DNA of 64,000 nucleotides. Source: Bacillota bacterium (GTDB lineage: Bacteria; Bacillota; Sulfobacillia; JACIYH01). Below are positions 33,480 to 43,094 of the stretch, in pieces. The translations under genes and the position numbers were made by a program. The stretch spans positions 524,953 to 588,952 of the forward strand of contig JASEFA010000001.1 of assembly GCA_030019365.1 (NCBI GenBank). The letters run 5' to 3'. Below the pieces are notes generated by a model. That model searched no databases and was not told the origin of the DNA. It worked only from the letters and a program-made list of their open reading frames with translations. Every line of letters starts with the position of its first letter. The stretch's first letter is position 1.

Positions 33480-34760
33480 TCACCGGTCCGGCAGGTAGCG
33501 CCTGAGGGCTGCCTCCAGGCTGCCGGCGGGAACCCGCACCTGGTCGCCAGAGCGCATGTCCCGCACCGTGACCTCCCCCGACGCCACCTCGTCCTCCCCC
33601 ACCATCGCCACCAGGGGAGCACCCAGGCGAGAGGCATGCTTCATCTGAGCCCGGAGGCTGCGGCCCAGGTAGTCGATGTCGGCCTGCCAGCCCGCCCCGC
33701 GCAGCCGGTACAGGAGGTCGAGGGCCACCGGGCGGGCCGCGTCGCCGGCGTACACCACCATCACCTGCACTTCTGCGGGTGGCGCGGGCAGTCTGCCCTC
33801 CAGCTCCAGGGTGGTGATGATCCGCTCCAGTCCGGCGGCAAAGCCCACCCCGGGGGTGCGATCGCCCCCCAGCTGCTCCACCAGGCCGTCATAGCGGCCC
33901 CCGGCGCACACCGTGCTTTGGGCTCCCAGGGCCCCGTGCATGATCTCGAACACGGTGCGGGTGTAGTAGTCCAGCCCGCGCACCAGGGTGGGATCGAGCA
34001 CGAAGGGGATACCCATCCGGCCCAGGAACTCCTGCACGGTGGCAAAGTGCTGCCGGCATTCGGGGCAGAGGAAATCGGTGGGCCGGGGTGCCTCCCGCAC
34101 CAGGGCCCGGCAGGAGGGCTCTTTGCAGTCCAGCAACCGCAGGGGATTGACCTCCAGCCGCCGGGTGCAGTCCGGACACAGGCCTTCCCGGCCCCGGAAG
34201 TAGGAGAGCAGGGCCTCCCGGTAGGAGGGGCGGCAACGGGGGCAACCGATACTGTTCAGGTGGACGGATAGCCCCTCCAGGCCCAGCCGCTCGAACAGGT
34301 CTCGAGCCAGGGCGATCACCTCGCCGTCCAGGGCGGGATCGTCCGCACCGAAGGCCTCCACGCCGAACTGCACGAACTGGCGGAATCGCCCCGCCTGAGG
34401 CCGTTCGTGGCGGAACATGGGACCCAGGTAGAAAACCTTCCACGGCAAGAGAGGGCGCTCGGACGCCTCCAGGTAGGCCCGCGCCACCGGAGCCGTCCCC
34501 TCGGGGCGCAGGGTGAGGCTGCGCCCGCCCCGGTCGCGGAAGGTGTACATCTGCTTTTCCACGATGTCGGTGGTCTCGCCCGTCGTGCGCTCGAAGAGTT
34601 CGGTGTGCTCGAAGATAGGCGTACGTACCTCGAGGTAGTGGTAACACCGGCACACCTGGCGGATGACATGTTCTACATACTCCCACACATAAACGGCCCC
34701 CGGCAGCACGTCCTGGGTACCCCGGGGCCGCTGAATCGCAGCCCTGGCCGCCCTGGCCAC
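33480..34760 (-). CDS. hisS: Histidine--tRNA ligase
   Basis: Class IIa synthetase for tRNA-His. RPRGTQDVLPG opens the catalytic domain; motif 2 is FRHERPQAGRFRQFVQFGVE; the histidine-A motif is RGLDYYTRTVFEI; GGRYDGLVEQLGG and the C-terminal anticodon domain follow. The insert carries two CxxC pairs (CPRC, CPDC) plus LDCKEPSC and CPEC, so zinc binding is likely in this version. I set the start at GTG 34760, because the perfect promoter at 34778-34806 overlaps any upstream start. Confidence 0.96.
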   Translation of the reverse strand: MARAARAAIQRPRGTQDVLPGAVYVWEYVEHVIRQVCRCYHYLEVRTPIFEHTELFERTTGETTDIVEKQMYTFRDRGGRSLTLRPEGTAPVARAYLEASERPLLPWKVFYLGPMFRHERPQAGRFRQFVQFGVEAFGADDPALDGEVIALARDLFERLGLEGLSVHLNSIGCPRCRPSYREALLSYFRGREGLCPDCTRRLEVNPLRLLDCKEPSCRALVREAPRPTDFLCPECRQHFATVQEFLGRMGIPFVLDPTLVRGLDYYTRTVFEIMHGALGAQSTVCAGGRYDGLVEQLGGDRTPGVGFAAGLERIITTLELEGRLPAPPAEVQVMVVYAGDAARPVALDLLYRLRGAGWQADIDYLGRSLRAQMKHASRLGAPLVAMVGEDEVASGEVTVRDMRSGDQVRVPAGSLEAALRRYLPDR

Positions 34761-34777
34761 CCCCTCACCATGGCCCC

Positions 34778-34806
34778 ATTCTAAATTGGGCACCACCTGC
34801 TGTCAA
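34778..34806 (-). promoter_or_regulatory. Promoter of hisS-aspS
   Basis: TTGACA (34806-34801), a 17-base spacer and TAGAAT (34783-34778) on the minus strand. It overlaps the stop codon of the dppA-like gene and predicts a start near 34771, leaving a leader of only about 11 bases before GTG 34760. Confidence 0.85.
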
Positions 34807-35615
34807 CGAGCGGCAAGGGCCATGAGGGCACGGCCGGCGCGGTAGGCGGTGAGGAAATCGGGTGCCCGGTATCCCACGGTGACGTCGTCGATACGCAGGG
34901 CCCCCGGCATCAGTTCGGCCGCATCGGCCAGGCCGCTGTGGATGAACCGGGTGTGAAGCTCCACGGGCCGGTCCACGCGGAAGGGAGGGATCTCACCCGC
35001 GCGGGTGACCGCGCGGCGGGCTGCTTCCCGGAGCAGGGCGTGCACCTTCTCGGGCGGCAGGCTGGCAGCAACATTGCGGGCCACGTACTCCTTCACCGCC
35101 ACCGTCTCTATGGGACCGAGCAGGGCGCGGGCCTCCTCCACCACCGTGGAATCACCGGACACCAGCACCACCGGTACCCCATACTCGCCCGCCACCGCGG
35201 CATTCATCCCCGTCTCACCCATCACCCGTCCGTTCACCCGATACTCGGCCACGCTCCCGGTGTAGGTGTGGCTCAAGACTCCCCGGCTCCCGGCGCGGGC
35301 ATGGTACCCCACGAAGAAGGCGCACCGGAAGCCGCCGTCCAGCCCCTGGACCATGGAGAGGGGCTTGGGGCTGCCGCTGATCAGGCGCGCGGCCGGGTGC
35401 AGTTCCTCCAGGAGTAAGTTGCGCATGCTACCATGAGAGTCGTTCACCACCACCTCGGCAGCTCCGGCCTCGAGCGCCCCCTCCACGGCCGCGTTCACCT
35501 CGCGGGTCATGAGGCGCCGGGCCCGCTGGTAGTCCTCGCCCCCCTCCTTGCCCGTCTCATCCCAGTGCACGATCCCGCTGATGCCTTCCAGATCCGCCGA
35601 TACGTAGACCTTCAC
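34803..35615 (-). CDS. M55-family D-aminopeptidase (DppA-like)
   Basis: Zinc peptidase that, in the B. subtilis DppA prototype, removes N-terminal D-Ala from short peptides. Metal ligands are in SADLEGISG (Asp, Glu), VNDSHGSM (His), GYHARAGS (His) and GETGMNAAVAGEYG (Glu). Length 270 fits. GTG 35615 follows GGAGGTTAAG. It sits in the relA-dtd-hydrolase operon, where D-amino-acid handling could relate to dtd; that link is inference. Confidence 0.9.
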   Translation of the reverse strand: MKVYVSADLEGISGIVHWDETGKEGGEDYQRARRLMTREVNAAVEGALEAGAAEVVVNDSHGSMRNLLLEELHPAARLISGSPKPLSMVQGLDGGFRCAFFVGYHARAGSRGVLSHTYTGSVAEYRVNGRVMGETGMNAAVAGEYGVPVVLVSGDSTVVEEARALLGPIETVAVKEYVARNVAASLPPEKVHALLREAARRAVTRAGEIPPFRVDRPVELHTRFIHSGLADAAELMPGALRIDDVTVGYRAPDFLTAYRAGRALMALAAR

Positions 35616-35684
35616 CCCCGCTTAACCTCCTTCATCCTCAGCTGCCCGCCGGGGCGGCCGCCCTCACTGCAGGCACGATTGGCC

Positions 35685-36305
35685 TCACTGCAGGTACGGG
35701 TTACCCGCCCTCTCCTCCCCAATGGTGGTGGCGGGGCCGTGTCCCGGATACACTACCGTCTCGTCGGGGAGAACCAGCAGCTTTTCCTTGATCGATCGGA
35801 TCAGGGTGACATGGGAGCCTCCGGGAAAGTCGGTCCGCCCCACGGACCCGGCGAACAGGGTGTCCCCGGAAAACACCGCCCCCTCGCCCGCCAGGCAGAT
35901 GCCGCCCGGGGTGTGACCCGGCGTGTGCAGGACCCGGAAGCGCATCTGGCCCACCTCGACGAGGTCACCGTCTTCCAGCAACCGGCCGGGGGCGACGGGA
36001 GGAAGGGGGTCCCCCGCCCAGGCCGAGAGGTTGCGAGCGGGGTCTGCCAGCAGGGCGGCATCCAGGCGGTGAATGTGCAGGGGTGCTCCGGTGGCCTCCT
36101 TGATGTCCCGGTTGGCGCCGATGTGGTCGGCGTGGCCGTGGGTGTTGACGACGCATCGGACCGTGATCTTCATCTGCCCCACTACCTCCAGGATGCGCTC
36201 CGCTTCGTCGCCGGGGTCGACGATCATGCCTTCGCGGGTGACGGGACAGCCCACTATGTAGCAGTTGGCCGCAAACCACCCTACCGCCAGCGTCTCTAAC
36301 AGCAA
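35685..36305 (-). CDS. Metallo-beta-lactamase-fold hydrolase (glyoxalase II-like)
   Basis: Binuclear-metal hydrolase. [16 protein letters not shown] is the HxHxDH motif; [12 protein letters not shown] supplies the next histidine, [19 protein letters not shown] the bridging aspartate, and [14 protein letters not shown] the last histidine. At 206 residues it is the short type, lacking the glyoxalase II C-terminal domain, so the substrate is uncertain. TTG 36305 has GGGAGG eight bases before it and overlaps the dtd stop by 10 bp, indicating coupling. Confidence 0.9.
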   Translation of the reverse strand: MLLETLAVGWFAANCYIVGCPVTREGMIVDPGDEAERILEVVGQMKITVRCVVNTHGHADHIGANRDIKEATGAPLHIHRLDAALLADPARNLSAWAGDPLPPVAPGRLLEDGDLVEVGQMRFRVLHTPGHTPGGICLAGEGAVFSGDTLFAGSVGRTDFPGGSHVTLIRSIKEKLLVLPDETVVYPGHGPATTIGEERAGNPYLQ

Positions 36306-36772
36306 CCCACCGACCTCCCCCGTGACTGTTGCGGGTGGCTGTCCAGGAGCACGGTCACCGGTCCGTCGTTGGCCAGTTCCACCAGCATATGTTCTCCGAA
36401 AGCACCCGTCTGCACCGGTACCCCCCTCCGGCGCAGATCCGCCACGAACTCCTCGAAGAGGGGAAGTGCTTCTGCGGGGGGAGCAGCATCGCTGAACCCC
36501 GGCCGCCTCCCCTTGCGACAGTCGGCATAAAGGGTGAACTGGGAAACGGCCAGCACCTCGCCCCCCACGTCCCCCAGAGCGAGGTTCATCTTGCCCACCC
36601 CGTCCTCGAACACGCGCAGGGTGGCCACCTTCTCCGCCAGATGGCGCGCCGCCGTGGCATCATCACCCCGGCCCACCCCCAGCAGGACGAGGAACCCCGG
36701 TCCGGTATGGGCGAGTTGCCGGCCCTCCACCGACACCCGCGCCCACTTAACGCGCTGTACCACCGCCCGCAA
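36296..36772 (-). CDS. dtd: D-aminoacyl-tRNA deacylase
   Basis: Proofreading enzyme that removes D-amino acids, and glycine from tRNA-Ala. [26 protein letters not shown] and the two active-site motifs [17 protein letters not shown] and [12 protein letters not shown] are present. TTG 36772 follows AGGAGGTG by eight bases. It lies 60 bases after the relA stop, the standard Bacillota neighbour. The C-terminus has a few extra residues ([11 protein letters not shown]). Confidence 0.95.
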   Translation of the reverse strand: MRAVVQRVKWARVSVEGRQLAHTGPGFLVLLGVGRGDDATAARHLAEKVATLRVFEDGVGKMNLALGDVGGEVLAVSQFTLYADCRKGRRPGFSDAAPPAEALPLFEEFVADLRRRGVPVQTGAFGEHMLVELANDGPVTVLLDSHPQQSRGRSVGCC

Positions 36773-36832
36773 ACACGTGCACCTCCTGCCCCGCGCCCCG
36801 GCTCGGCACCCTCCCGCGCGGTGGGGCCGCCA

Positions 36833-39052
36833 TCAGGGCGTGCGGGACTCTCGCACCACCCGGTCCACCGAAACCACGTCCTTGATTTTGCGGATGCGCC
36901 GGGCCAGGTCGTCCAGTTCCCGCAGGTTGTGTACCTGCAGGACCAGGTCTATCAGGGCCAGGCCGCCCTTGTCGGCCCAGGCCCGGGCCGACAGGATGTT
37001 GGCCCGGGCGTCTGCCACCACCGCAGTGACTTCCGAGAGCATCCCCGGCCGGTCCAGGCCCCGCACCTGCATCTCCACCGGGTACCAGCCATCGGCGCCC
37101 GCGTCCCAGGACACCTCCACCAGCCGACCGGAGTCACGTGCCAGGGCCCGCACGTTGGGGCAGTCCAGCCGGTGGATGGAGACACCCCGACCCCGCGTCA
37201 CGTAGCCGATGATGGGGTCGCCGGGAATGGGAGTGCAGCAGCGTGAGAAACGCACCAGCACGTCTCCCACGCCCCGGACCAGCACACCCTGGCTGCTGGT
37301 ACGACTGGGCTCGGTCGGACCCGGCGCCGGCACCTCAGGAGCCAGTCGCCCCAGCCGTTCCGCCAGGCGGGTGGCCACCCGCTGGGCGCTCACCGCCCCG
37401 TATCCGATCGCAGCCAGCAGGTCGTCCCCGGCGGGGAAGTTCAGTTCCCCGGCCAACTCATCCAACCACGCGGGCCGAACCTCCCGGGCGTCCAGCCCCA
37501 GCGCCCGCAACTCTCGGTCCAGGGTCTCGCGGCCGGCGGCGATGTTCTCATCCCGGCGCTGCTTTTTGAACCAGGCCCGGATCTTGGAGCGCGCTCCCGA
37601 AGTCCTCACCATCTGGAGCCAGTCGGGACTGGGGCCCCGGCTGTGCCGCGAGGTGAGGATCTCCACGATGTCGCCGTTTTCCAGGGGGTGGTCGAGGGGG
37701 ACGATGCGCCCGTTCACTTTGGCCCCCACGCACGAGTGGCCCACTTCAGTGTGCACCCGATAAGCGAAGTCCAGCGGGGTCGCTCCCGCCGGAAGATCGA
37801 TCACGTCGCCTTTGGGGGTGAACACGAAGACCTGGTCGGAGAAGACGTCGATGCGCAGGGAATCCATGAACTCCTGGGCATCCCGCACGTCCCGGGACCA
37901 CTCCAGCAGCTGGCGTAACCAGGAGAGCTTCTCCTCGAACCGCCGATCGGTGATCCGACCACCCTCCTTGTAGCGCCAGTGGGCGGCCACCCCGTACTCA
38001 GCCGTGCGGTGCATCTCCCAGGTGCGGATCTGCACCTCAAAGGGCTCTCCCGCGGGCCCGATCACCGTGGTGTGCAGAGACTGGTACATGTTGGGCTTGG
38101 GCATGGAGATGAAGTCCTTGAAGCGGGCCGAGACCGGCTTCCAGAGGGAATGGACGACCCCCAGGGCGGCGTAGCAGTCGGGGACGGTGTCCACGACCAC
38201 CCGCACGGCGATGAGGTCGTAAATGTCGGACAGGTCGCGGCCCTGCTCCACCATCTTGCGGTGGATGCTCCACAGGTGCTTGGCCCTCCCCTGGACGTCG
38301 GCCCTGATGTGCGCGGCCTCCAGCCGCTCCTTCAATAGATCGATGACCTGTGCCAGCCGGGCCTCCCGCTCCTCGCGCCGTTTGGCAACCCGGTCCACCA
38401 GCTGCCGGTAACGCTCGGCATCCCGGTACCGGAAGGACAGATCCTCCAGCTCCCACTTGAACCGCCAGACCCCCAGCCGGTGAGCCAGGGGTGCGTAGAT
38501 CTCCAGGGTCTCGTCCGCGATCTTGCGCTGCTTGTCCGCAGGCAGGTAGCCCAGGGTGCGCATGTTGTGGAGCCGGTCGGCCAGCTTGATGATCACCACA
38601 CGCAGGTCCTGGGCCATGGCCAGGATCATCTTGCGCAGGTTCTCGGCCTGGGCCTCCCGGGCCGAGGCAAACCCCAGCCGGCCCAGCTTGGTGACTCCGT
38701 CCACCAGGCCGGCCACCTGCTTGCCGAACTGGGACTCGATCTGGGCCAGGGTGACGCCGGTGTCTTCTGCCACATCGTGCAGGAGGGCAGCCGCAATGCC
38801 CACCGGGTCCATCTCCAGCTCGGTGAGCAGCAGGGCCACCGCGAGGGGATGGAAGATGTAGCACTCACCCGAAGCGCGGCGCTGTCCCTCGTGGGCCCGC
38901 AGGGCAAAACGGTACGCCTTCTCCACCAGTTGCGGATCCGCTCCCGGGTAGTAAGCGCTGAGCTTCTCGACCAGCACTCCGAAGAGCTTGTCCGCCGCCC
39001 GGAGGAGTTCTTCTGTGTATTCGCTGCGTACCGCCCGTTCGGCCAGGCTCAA
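36833..39052 (-). CDS. relA: Bifunctional (p)ppGpp synthetase/hydrolase
   Basis: Long RelA/SpoT homologue controlling the stringent response. The HD hydrolase domain is intact (ALLHDVAEDTG, KLADRLHNMRTLG). The synthetase has GRAKHLWSIHRKM, YDLIAVRVVVD and EVQIRTWEMH. Then come the TGS domain (VFVFTPKGDVIDLPAGAT), the zinc-finger region FSRCCTPIPGDPIIGYVTRG and a C-terminal ACT domain. The TTG start at 39052 has GAGGAGG seven bases upstream and a clear TATAAT promoter. Both activities are expected, since key residues are kept. Confidence 0.96.
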   Translation of the reverse strand: MSLAERAVRSEYTEELLRAADKLFGVLVEKLSAYYPGADPQLVEKAYRFALRAHEGQRRASGECYIFHPLAVALLLTELEMDPVGIAAALLHDVAEDTGVTLAQIESQFGKQVAGLVDGVTKLGRLGFASAREAQAENLRKMILAMAQDLRVVIIKLADRLHNMRTLGYLPADKQRKIADETLEIYAPLAHRLGVWRFKWELEDLSFRYRDAERYRQLVDRVAKRREEREARLAQVIDLLKERLEAAHIRADVQGRAKHLWSIHRKMVEQGRDLSDIYDLIAVRVVVDTVPDCYAALGVVHSLWKPVSARFKDFISMPKPNMYQSLHTTVIGPAGEPFEVQIRTWEMHRTAEYGVAAHWRYKEGGRITDRRFEEKLSWLRQLLEWSRDVRDAQEFMDSLRIDVFSDQVFVFTPKGDVIDLPAGATPLDFAYRVHTEVGHSCVGAKVNGRIVPLDHPLENGDIVEILTSRHSRGPSPDWLQMVRTSGARSKIRAWFKKQRRDENIAAGRETLDRELRALGLDAREVRPAWLDELAGELNFPAGDDLLAAIGYGAVSAQRVATRLAERLGRLAPEVPAPGPTEPSRTSSQGVLVRGVGDVLVRFSRCCTPIPGDPIIGYVTRGRGVSIHRLDCPNVRALARDSGRLVEVSWDAGADGWYPVEMQVRGLDRPGMLSEVTAVVADARANILSARAWADKGGLALIDLVLQVHNLRELDDLARRIRKIKDVVSVDRVVRESRTP

Positions 39053-39073
39053 GCCGTCGCCTCCTCATATTCG

Positions 39074-39103
39074 ATTATAGTCCACCGCCGCGAAGAGTGT
39101 CAT
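39074..39103 (-). promoter_or_regulatory. Promoter of relA operon
   Basis: ATGACA (39103-39098), an 18-base spacer and a perfect TATAAT (39079-39074) on the minus strand. The start near 39067 gives a leader of about 15 bases that contains the GAGGAGG ribosome site. The -35 box overlaps the end of lapA. Confidence 0.8.
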
Positions 39104-39540
39104 CTTCCGCCGCCCGGCTCGGCCGCGCCAGGTGGGGGTGCGGACCCCTCCGTCACTCTGTCACCGGTTCCCGAACCTATCCCGGAGCCCTGGCCGGACG
39201 GACGGCGCCCTTCCTCTTCGGCTTTCTTGAGCTTTTCGGCCAGCTGGCGGGCTTCTTCCTCCGCCCCGGTTACCCGCTCGCTGAGCTGGCGCTTCTCTTC
39301 CTGCAACCTGCGCACCTGGCCCTGCAGGTCCGAGCTGCGAAGATACGCCCGCACCCGCTGCGGCAGGGCGCTCACGGCGGTGAGGAGCACGCCGGCCGCG
39401 GCAGCACCGGTGATCACCAGCGCCTGCGAAGTGCGCCACTCCCACCCCAGGAATCGGATCACCACCAGGTCCGTGTTCTGGCCGGCAAACAGGGCAATCA
39501 GGACAGCGGCCACAAACCACACCAGCCAGGCCCAGGTCAC
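39100..39540 (-). CDS. lapA: LapA-domain membrane protein with coiled coil
   Basis: Two-helix inner-membrane protein of the LapA (DUF1049) family, linked to lipopolysaccharide assembly in Gram-negatives but of unknown role here. Helix 1 is VWFVAAVLIALFAGQN, followed by the family segment DLVVIRFLGWEW, then helix 2 ALVITGAAAAGVLL. A cytoplasmic coiled coil rich in Glu, Lys and Arg follows (VRRLQEEKRQLSERVTGAEE) and a Gly/Pro tail. GTG 39540 is chosen because GAGGGG precedes it and the upstream frame adds only a Cys-containing stub. Confidence 0.8.
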   Translation of the reverse strand: MTWAWLVWFVAAVLIALFAGQNTDLVVIRFLGWEWRTSQALVITGAAAAGVLLTAVSALPQRVRAYLRSSDLQGQVRRLQEEKRQLSERVTGAEEEARQLAEKLKKAEEEGRRPSGQGSGIGSGTGDRVTEGSAPPPGAAEPGGGR

Positions 39541-39674
39541 GCCCCTCGCCCCCTCAGGACATTTTTGGCAAGCCATTCGCCGCCCGGCGCCAGCATTCCT
39601 GCTCGCCCGTCTGCCCTCGTGCGGTCAGGCAGTACGGCCCGCCCGGCGGTCGGGCGCTGGAGCGTGCCAGTCGG

Positions 39675-41477
39675 TCAGGCGGTGAGGGCGCGCACGCGGC
39701 GCCTCTCGGCGTGGGCGATGGCCACCAGGGCCTCCTTCTCCAGTTCGTCCACGATGTACAGGTGCCCGTTGGCCCTCCGGCACAGGCCCTCCAGGAAGGC
39801 CCGGTTGGGCTCAAGACCGATGCAGGCGAAGTTCACCCGGGCTGCGGGTATGCGGTTGGCGGCGTCCAGAGCGTCGCTCAGGGGGTCGAGGGTCCACTTG
39901 GGTACGGTGGGGATGCCGTCCGAGATGAGCAGGAGGACGGGGTTGCGCGCCCGCGCCCGGCGCAGGTACTCCAGGGCCCCCATAATCCCCTCCGCCATGG
40001 GAGTGAGCCCCAGGGCGGAAATGCGGGAAAGACCGTGCTCCACCCGGCAGTAACTCCGGCACAGGGGCACATAGGTCTCCACCTGGCGTTCCTGGAACAC
40101 CAGCACCGCCACCCGGTCCCGGGTGGCCAGTACCAGGTGTTGAGCCAGGAACTTGGCCGCCCGCAACCGCCGCCCCGCCATACTGGCCGAGGCGTCGATG
40201 AGCAGGCAGATGTCGATGGGATTGCCCGGCCGGTGCCGCCACACCCGCACGTCCTCCGGCCTGAGGACGATGCGCGACGGCCTGACGGCCTCGGGGGGCG
40301 GGGCCAGGAGCCCCCGGCGCACCGACTCCACCACCGTCTCGGTGACGGCCAGCTCCCGTGCCCACTCCCCCTTTTCCACCGGTTCAGGCCGCATGGCCGG
40401 TCCCCGTCCCTGCTCGGGACGACCCTCCAGCCGGCGGTTGACCCGGGCGCGGGCGGGAACGGGAGCGGGGATGCGCCGCAGCAACTTGCGGAACTCCAGC
40501 TCGATTTCTCGCCGCCGCTCCCGCACCATCTGTCGCAGGGTCATCCCGGTGGGCGTGAGAGTGACCTTCCACCCGTCCCGGCGGATCAGACCCCGCTGCT
40601 CGAGGAGGTCGAGAAAGCGCGACACCGAGCGGTGCGAGCCGGCCAGCTTCATCGCCAGAGAACGCATCCCGTCGTCGCCGGCCAGGGCATCCAGCGCCTC
40701 CTGCAGGTCCCCCACCCCGCCCAGTTCCTCGGCCAGCTCGAGGGCAGACTCCAGTTGCCGGCTGGCCTGCACCTCGGGTGAGGCCCGGTCTCCCGGGATC
40801 TCCTCCCGCAACAGGGAGTCGGACAGGGAACGATAGGGAGAAAGATCGATGTCGGGACTGCCGGGCGGCGCGGGAGGATCGCATATCACCTTCTCCACCC
40901 GGCGAATCTCCAGGCCGCTCAGGCCCACCTGCTCCTCCACCGCCGCCACGAAGTAAAGGAGCAGGCCCATCATCTCGCGGGGGATCCGGGCGGCGATGTG
41001 CACGTGGTTGGAATGGGCATAGCGCACCGATGCCCGCCTTCCGTACTTCAGGCTCCCCGTGCACCGCCCGCCGCCGGTGGCCGTCTGCACGTCCACGTAG
41101 TCGAGGATGCGGCCGGGGGCCCGATCGGGAGACTCCCGGGGCCAGGGCAGGCCGGGCGTCGCCGCCCAGGCGTCCACCGCCCGGGCGAGGGCCCGGGCCA
41201 CCGCCCGGTGATCCACCGCCCCCAACTGATGGAACACATCCAGGTGGATCACCTCGCCGGGACGTCGCCGGTGGTAGAACACCTGCCCGGCGTCGGCACC
41301 CGTGAGCACGTGCAGCTCTTGAGGACGACGGGGGTCCACGGTGTGCATCTTCAGGGAAGCCACCCCTGCTTCCCCGAGGTGCACCCCCCGCGTCCCCTCC
41401 AGCGCTGCCGCCATCACCAGACCCGCCTGGCGCAGAAACTCGGCATCCGCCAGCGAGCGCACCCTGAGCAGGGACAC
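39675..41477 (-). CDS. VWA-domain protein, ChlD/CoxE-like partner of the adjacent ATPase
   Basis: 600 residues. The C-terminal quarter is a von Willebrand A domain with a full MIDAS: LLIDASASMAG (about 430), the threonine in LGLTPMAEGI and LLISDGIPTVP. Residues about 265-330 look like a winged helix (LAMKLAGSHRSVSRFLDLLE, RGLIRRDGWKVTLTPTG). The first 200 residues match no family I recognise; they contain NHVHIAARIPREMMG and DYVDVQTATGGG. GTG 41477 has GGGAGGAG just upstream, three bases past the ATPase stop, so the two are coupled. AAA+/VWA pairs act in metal insertion or enzyme activation; no target is encoded nearby. Confidence 0.8.
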   Translation of the reverse strand: MSLLRVRSLADAEFLRQAGLVMAAALEGTRGVHLGEAGVASLKMHTVDPRRPQELHVLTGADAGQVFYHRRRPGEVIHLDVFHQLGAVDHRAVARALARAVDAWAATPGLPWPRESPDRAPGRILDYVDVQTATGGGRCTGSLKYGRRASVRYAHSNHVHIAARIPREMMGLLLYFVAAVEEQVGLSGLEIRRVEKVICDPPAPPGSPDIDLSPYRSLSDSLLREEIPGDRASPEVQASRQLESALELAEELGGVGDLQEALDALAGDDGMRSLAMKLAGSHRSVSRFLDLLEQRGLIRRDGWKVTLTPTGMTLRQMVRERRREIELEFRKLLRRIPAPVPARARVNRRLEGRPEQGRGPAMRPEPVEKGEWARELAVTETVVESVRRGLLAPPPEAVRPSRIVLRPEDVRVWRHRPGNPIDICLLIDASASMAGRRLRAAKFLAQHLVLATRDRVAVLVFQERQVETYVPLCRSYCRVEHGLSRISALGLTPMAEGIMGALEYLRRARARNPVLLLISDGIPTVPKWTLDPLSDALDAANRIPAARVNFACIGLEPNRAFLEGLCRRANGHLYIVDELEKEALVAIAHAERRRVRALTA

Positions 41478-41480
41478 GCT

Positions 41481-42869
41481 CTACTCCTCCCTGACCCAGG
41501 CGGCCAGGGGCAGTTCCACCAGGGGGCGAGCCACCGCCGGCGGGGAAGCAATGGGTGCCTGCAGGGGGTCGGTCATGGGAGATGCGCCTCCCCCACCTCG
41601 CGTTCCCGTGCCTGCCGGACCCGCCCTGCTCTCGCGGGCCCCCCTTCCGCCCGGCCCGCCGCCCGGCTCGCCCCCCAGCAATGCCTGCAGCCGTTCGCGG
41701 GCGCGGGCGAACAGCTGGCTGAGACCGGTATCGCCCCGCTCCTGGGTGGGGGCGGCAGCGGGCACCTGGGCCTCCGCCGCTCCCCCCCCTGGTTCCCGGG
41801 GCGAATCGAGCCTGGCCATAACCTCGCTGAGAGTGGGCATGTCCACCCGATGCCGCAACACCAGGGGCGCCACCGCCAGGAAATCGGCTACTTCCGCCTC
41901 TTTGCGCCCGGCCAGGCAGGCGTGAATGCGGGCACCCAGCTGCCAGGCTTCCACCGCCCGAAGGCTCTCGAAACCGAAGTCCACGTATAGCGAGGCGATC
42001 AGCCCCCGCAGGCTGTCGGGAACCAGCACCTGGGGCATCCACTGCATGAAGTGGCTCCACCGGGTGCGGTTGCGGTCCAGGTCGGGCAGACCCGGGATGG
42101 CCGGCCTGGGGCATACGCCCGGGACGCTCCCTGTCCGGAACCAGGCGTCCGACGCCTCCAGGACCCGCCTTACCGCTTCCGGGGCAGCGGGACGTCCCAT
42201 ATTCACCACCAGGTCAAAGCGGTCGGCCAGTTGCCGCCTGATGTCTTCCAGGGGGCCAGGGTCCTCGTCCGGGTTGGAGGCCGCCCAGACGCAGGCGTTG
42301 ACATCCAGCGACACCACGGGCAGGCCCGTCTCCTCGATCTGCACCCGCCCCGGCTTGGTACCCATCACCCCCAGCAGGACGTCAGTCAGCTCGGGGGAGG
42401 TCTCGGCCAGGCGGTTGATCTCATCCACGAAAATGATTCCCCGGTGGGCCTGAGGGATGGTGCCGGGCAGCAGGGCAGCCTGGGCACCGCGGGGCGATGT
42501 CAGCCGGCCCAGGTCGATGCTGCCCACCACCGTGCCCAGCTTGGCCGAGTGGGTGATCTCCAGGAAGGGCATGGCGGTCCACTCGGTCCCCAGGGCCGCC
42601 ACCTCTTCCCGGCTCAGGTCGCGGTGCTCGGGACAGTGAGGCCGATCCGGATGGCAGTTGTAGACGCAGCCGGCAATGCGCAGGATGGGGGGCAAGACCT
42701 GCCGGGCCGCCCGCAGGATGGTGGTCTTCCCCGTGCCTCGCAGCCCCTCGGCGTGCAGGTGCAGGGGGCGGCCGCACAGGGTGCCGAGGACGCTCATTTC
42801 GATGGCTTCAAACAGCGCCTGGTTTCCCGGAAAGCGAATCAGTTCCTGATACCCCAGCACGGAGCCCAC
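41481..42869 (-). CDS. ChlI/MoxR-like AAA+ ATPase with Cys cluster
   Basis: Hexameric AAA+ ATPase of the magnesium-chelatase subunit I type. Walker A is EGLRGTGKTTILRA, Walker B IIFVDEINRLAETSPELTDV, and sensor 1 ACVWAASNPDEDPGPLEDI with the arginine finger region LADRFDLVVNMG. Between Walker A and the first insert lies a possible zinc site, AGCVYNCHPDRPHCPEH, where ChlI has a Cys-free NxDP segment. The C-terminal 100 residues are a Gly/Pro-rich linker. GTG 42869 follows AGAGG; GTG 42860 also possible. It is followed directly by the VWA protein. There is no ChlH/CobN-type subunit in the window, so chelatase function is not implied. Confidence 0.82.
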   Translation of the reverse strand: MGSVLGYQELIRFPGNQALFEAIEMSVLGTLCGRPLHLHAEGLRGTGKTTILRAARQVLPPILRIAGCVYNCHPDRPHCPEHRDLSREEVAALGTEWTAMPFLEITHSAKLGTVVGSIDLGRLTSPRGAQAALLPGTIPQAHRGIIFVDEINRLAETSPELTDVLLGVMGTKPGRVQIEETGLPVVSLDVNACVWAASNPDEDPGPLEDIRRQLADRFDLVVNMGRPAAPEAVRRVLEASDAWFRTGSVPGVCPRPAIPGLPDLDRNRTRWSHFMQWMPQVLVPDSLRGLIASLYVDFGFESLRAVEAWQLGARIHACLAGRKEAEVADFLAVAPLVLRHRVDMPTLSEVMARLDSPREPGGGAAEAQVPAAAPTQERGDTGLSQLFARARERLQALLGGEPGGGPGGRGARESRAGPAGTGTRGGGGASPMTDPLQAPIASPPAVARPLVELPLAAWVREE

Positions 42870-43094
42870 CCCCTGCCTCTTGTCGCGGCATCTATTGTTT
42901 CCCGGCGGCAACCCGGCCATAAGAAGTTTGCCCGGCCAGTTTTTCCCGGCCGAGCCTCCCTTGGCAGGGGAGAATCCGGACCACCGCGAAAGTACAGCGC
43001 AGCGGCTACCCGGTCTGCGGGGTAGGGGCGGCGGCTACGCGCTCCTCCCAGCGGGAGCATCCGTGGGTGCCAGGGCACTCGGGGGGGAATGGGA

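Noticed and set aside
40384-42114. 576-codon minus-strand frame in another phase
   Set aside because: Out-of-frame shadow across the VWA and ATPase genes; Gly/Arg-rich without motifs.
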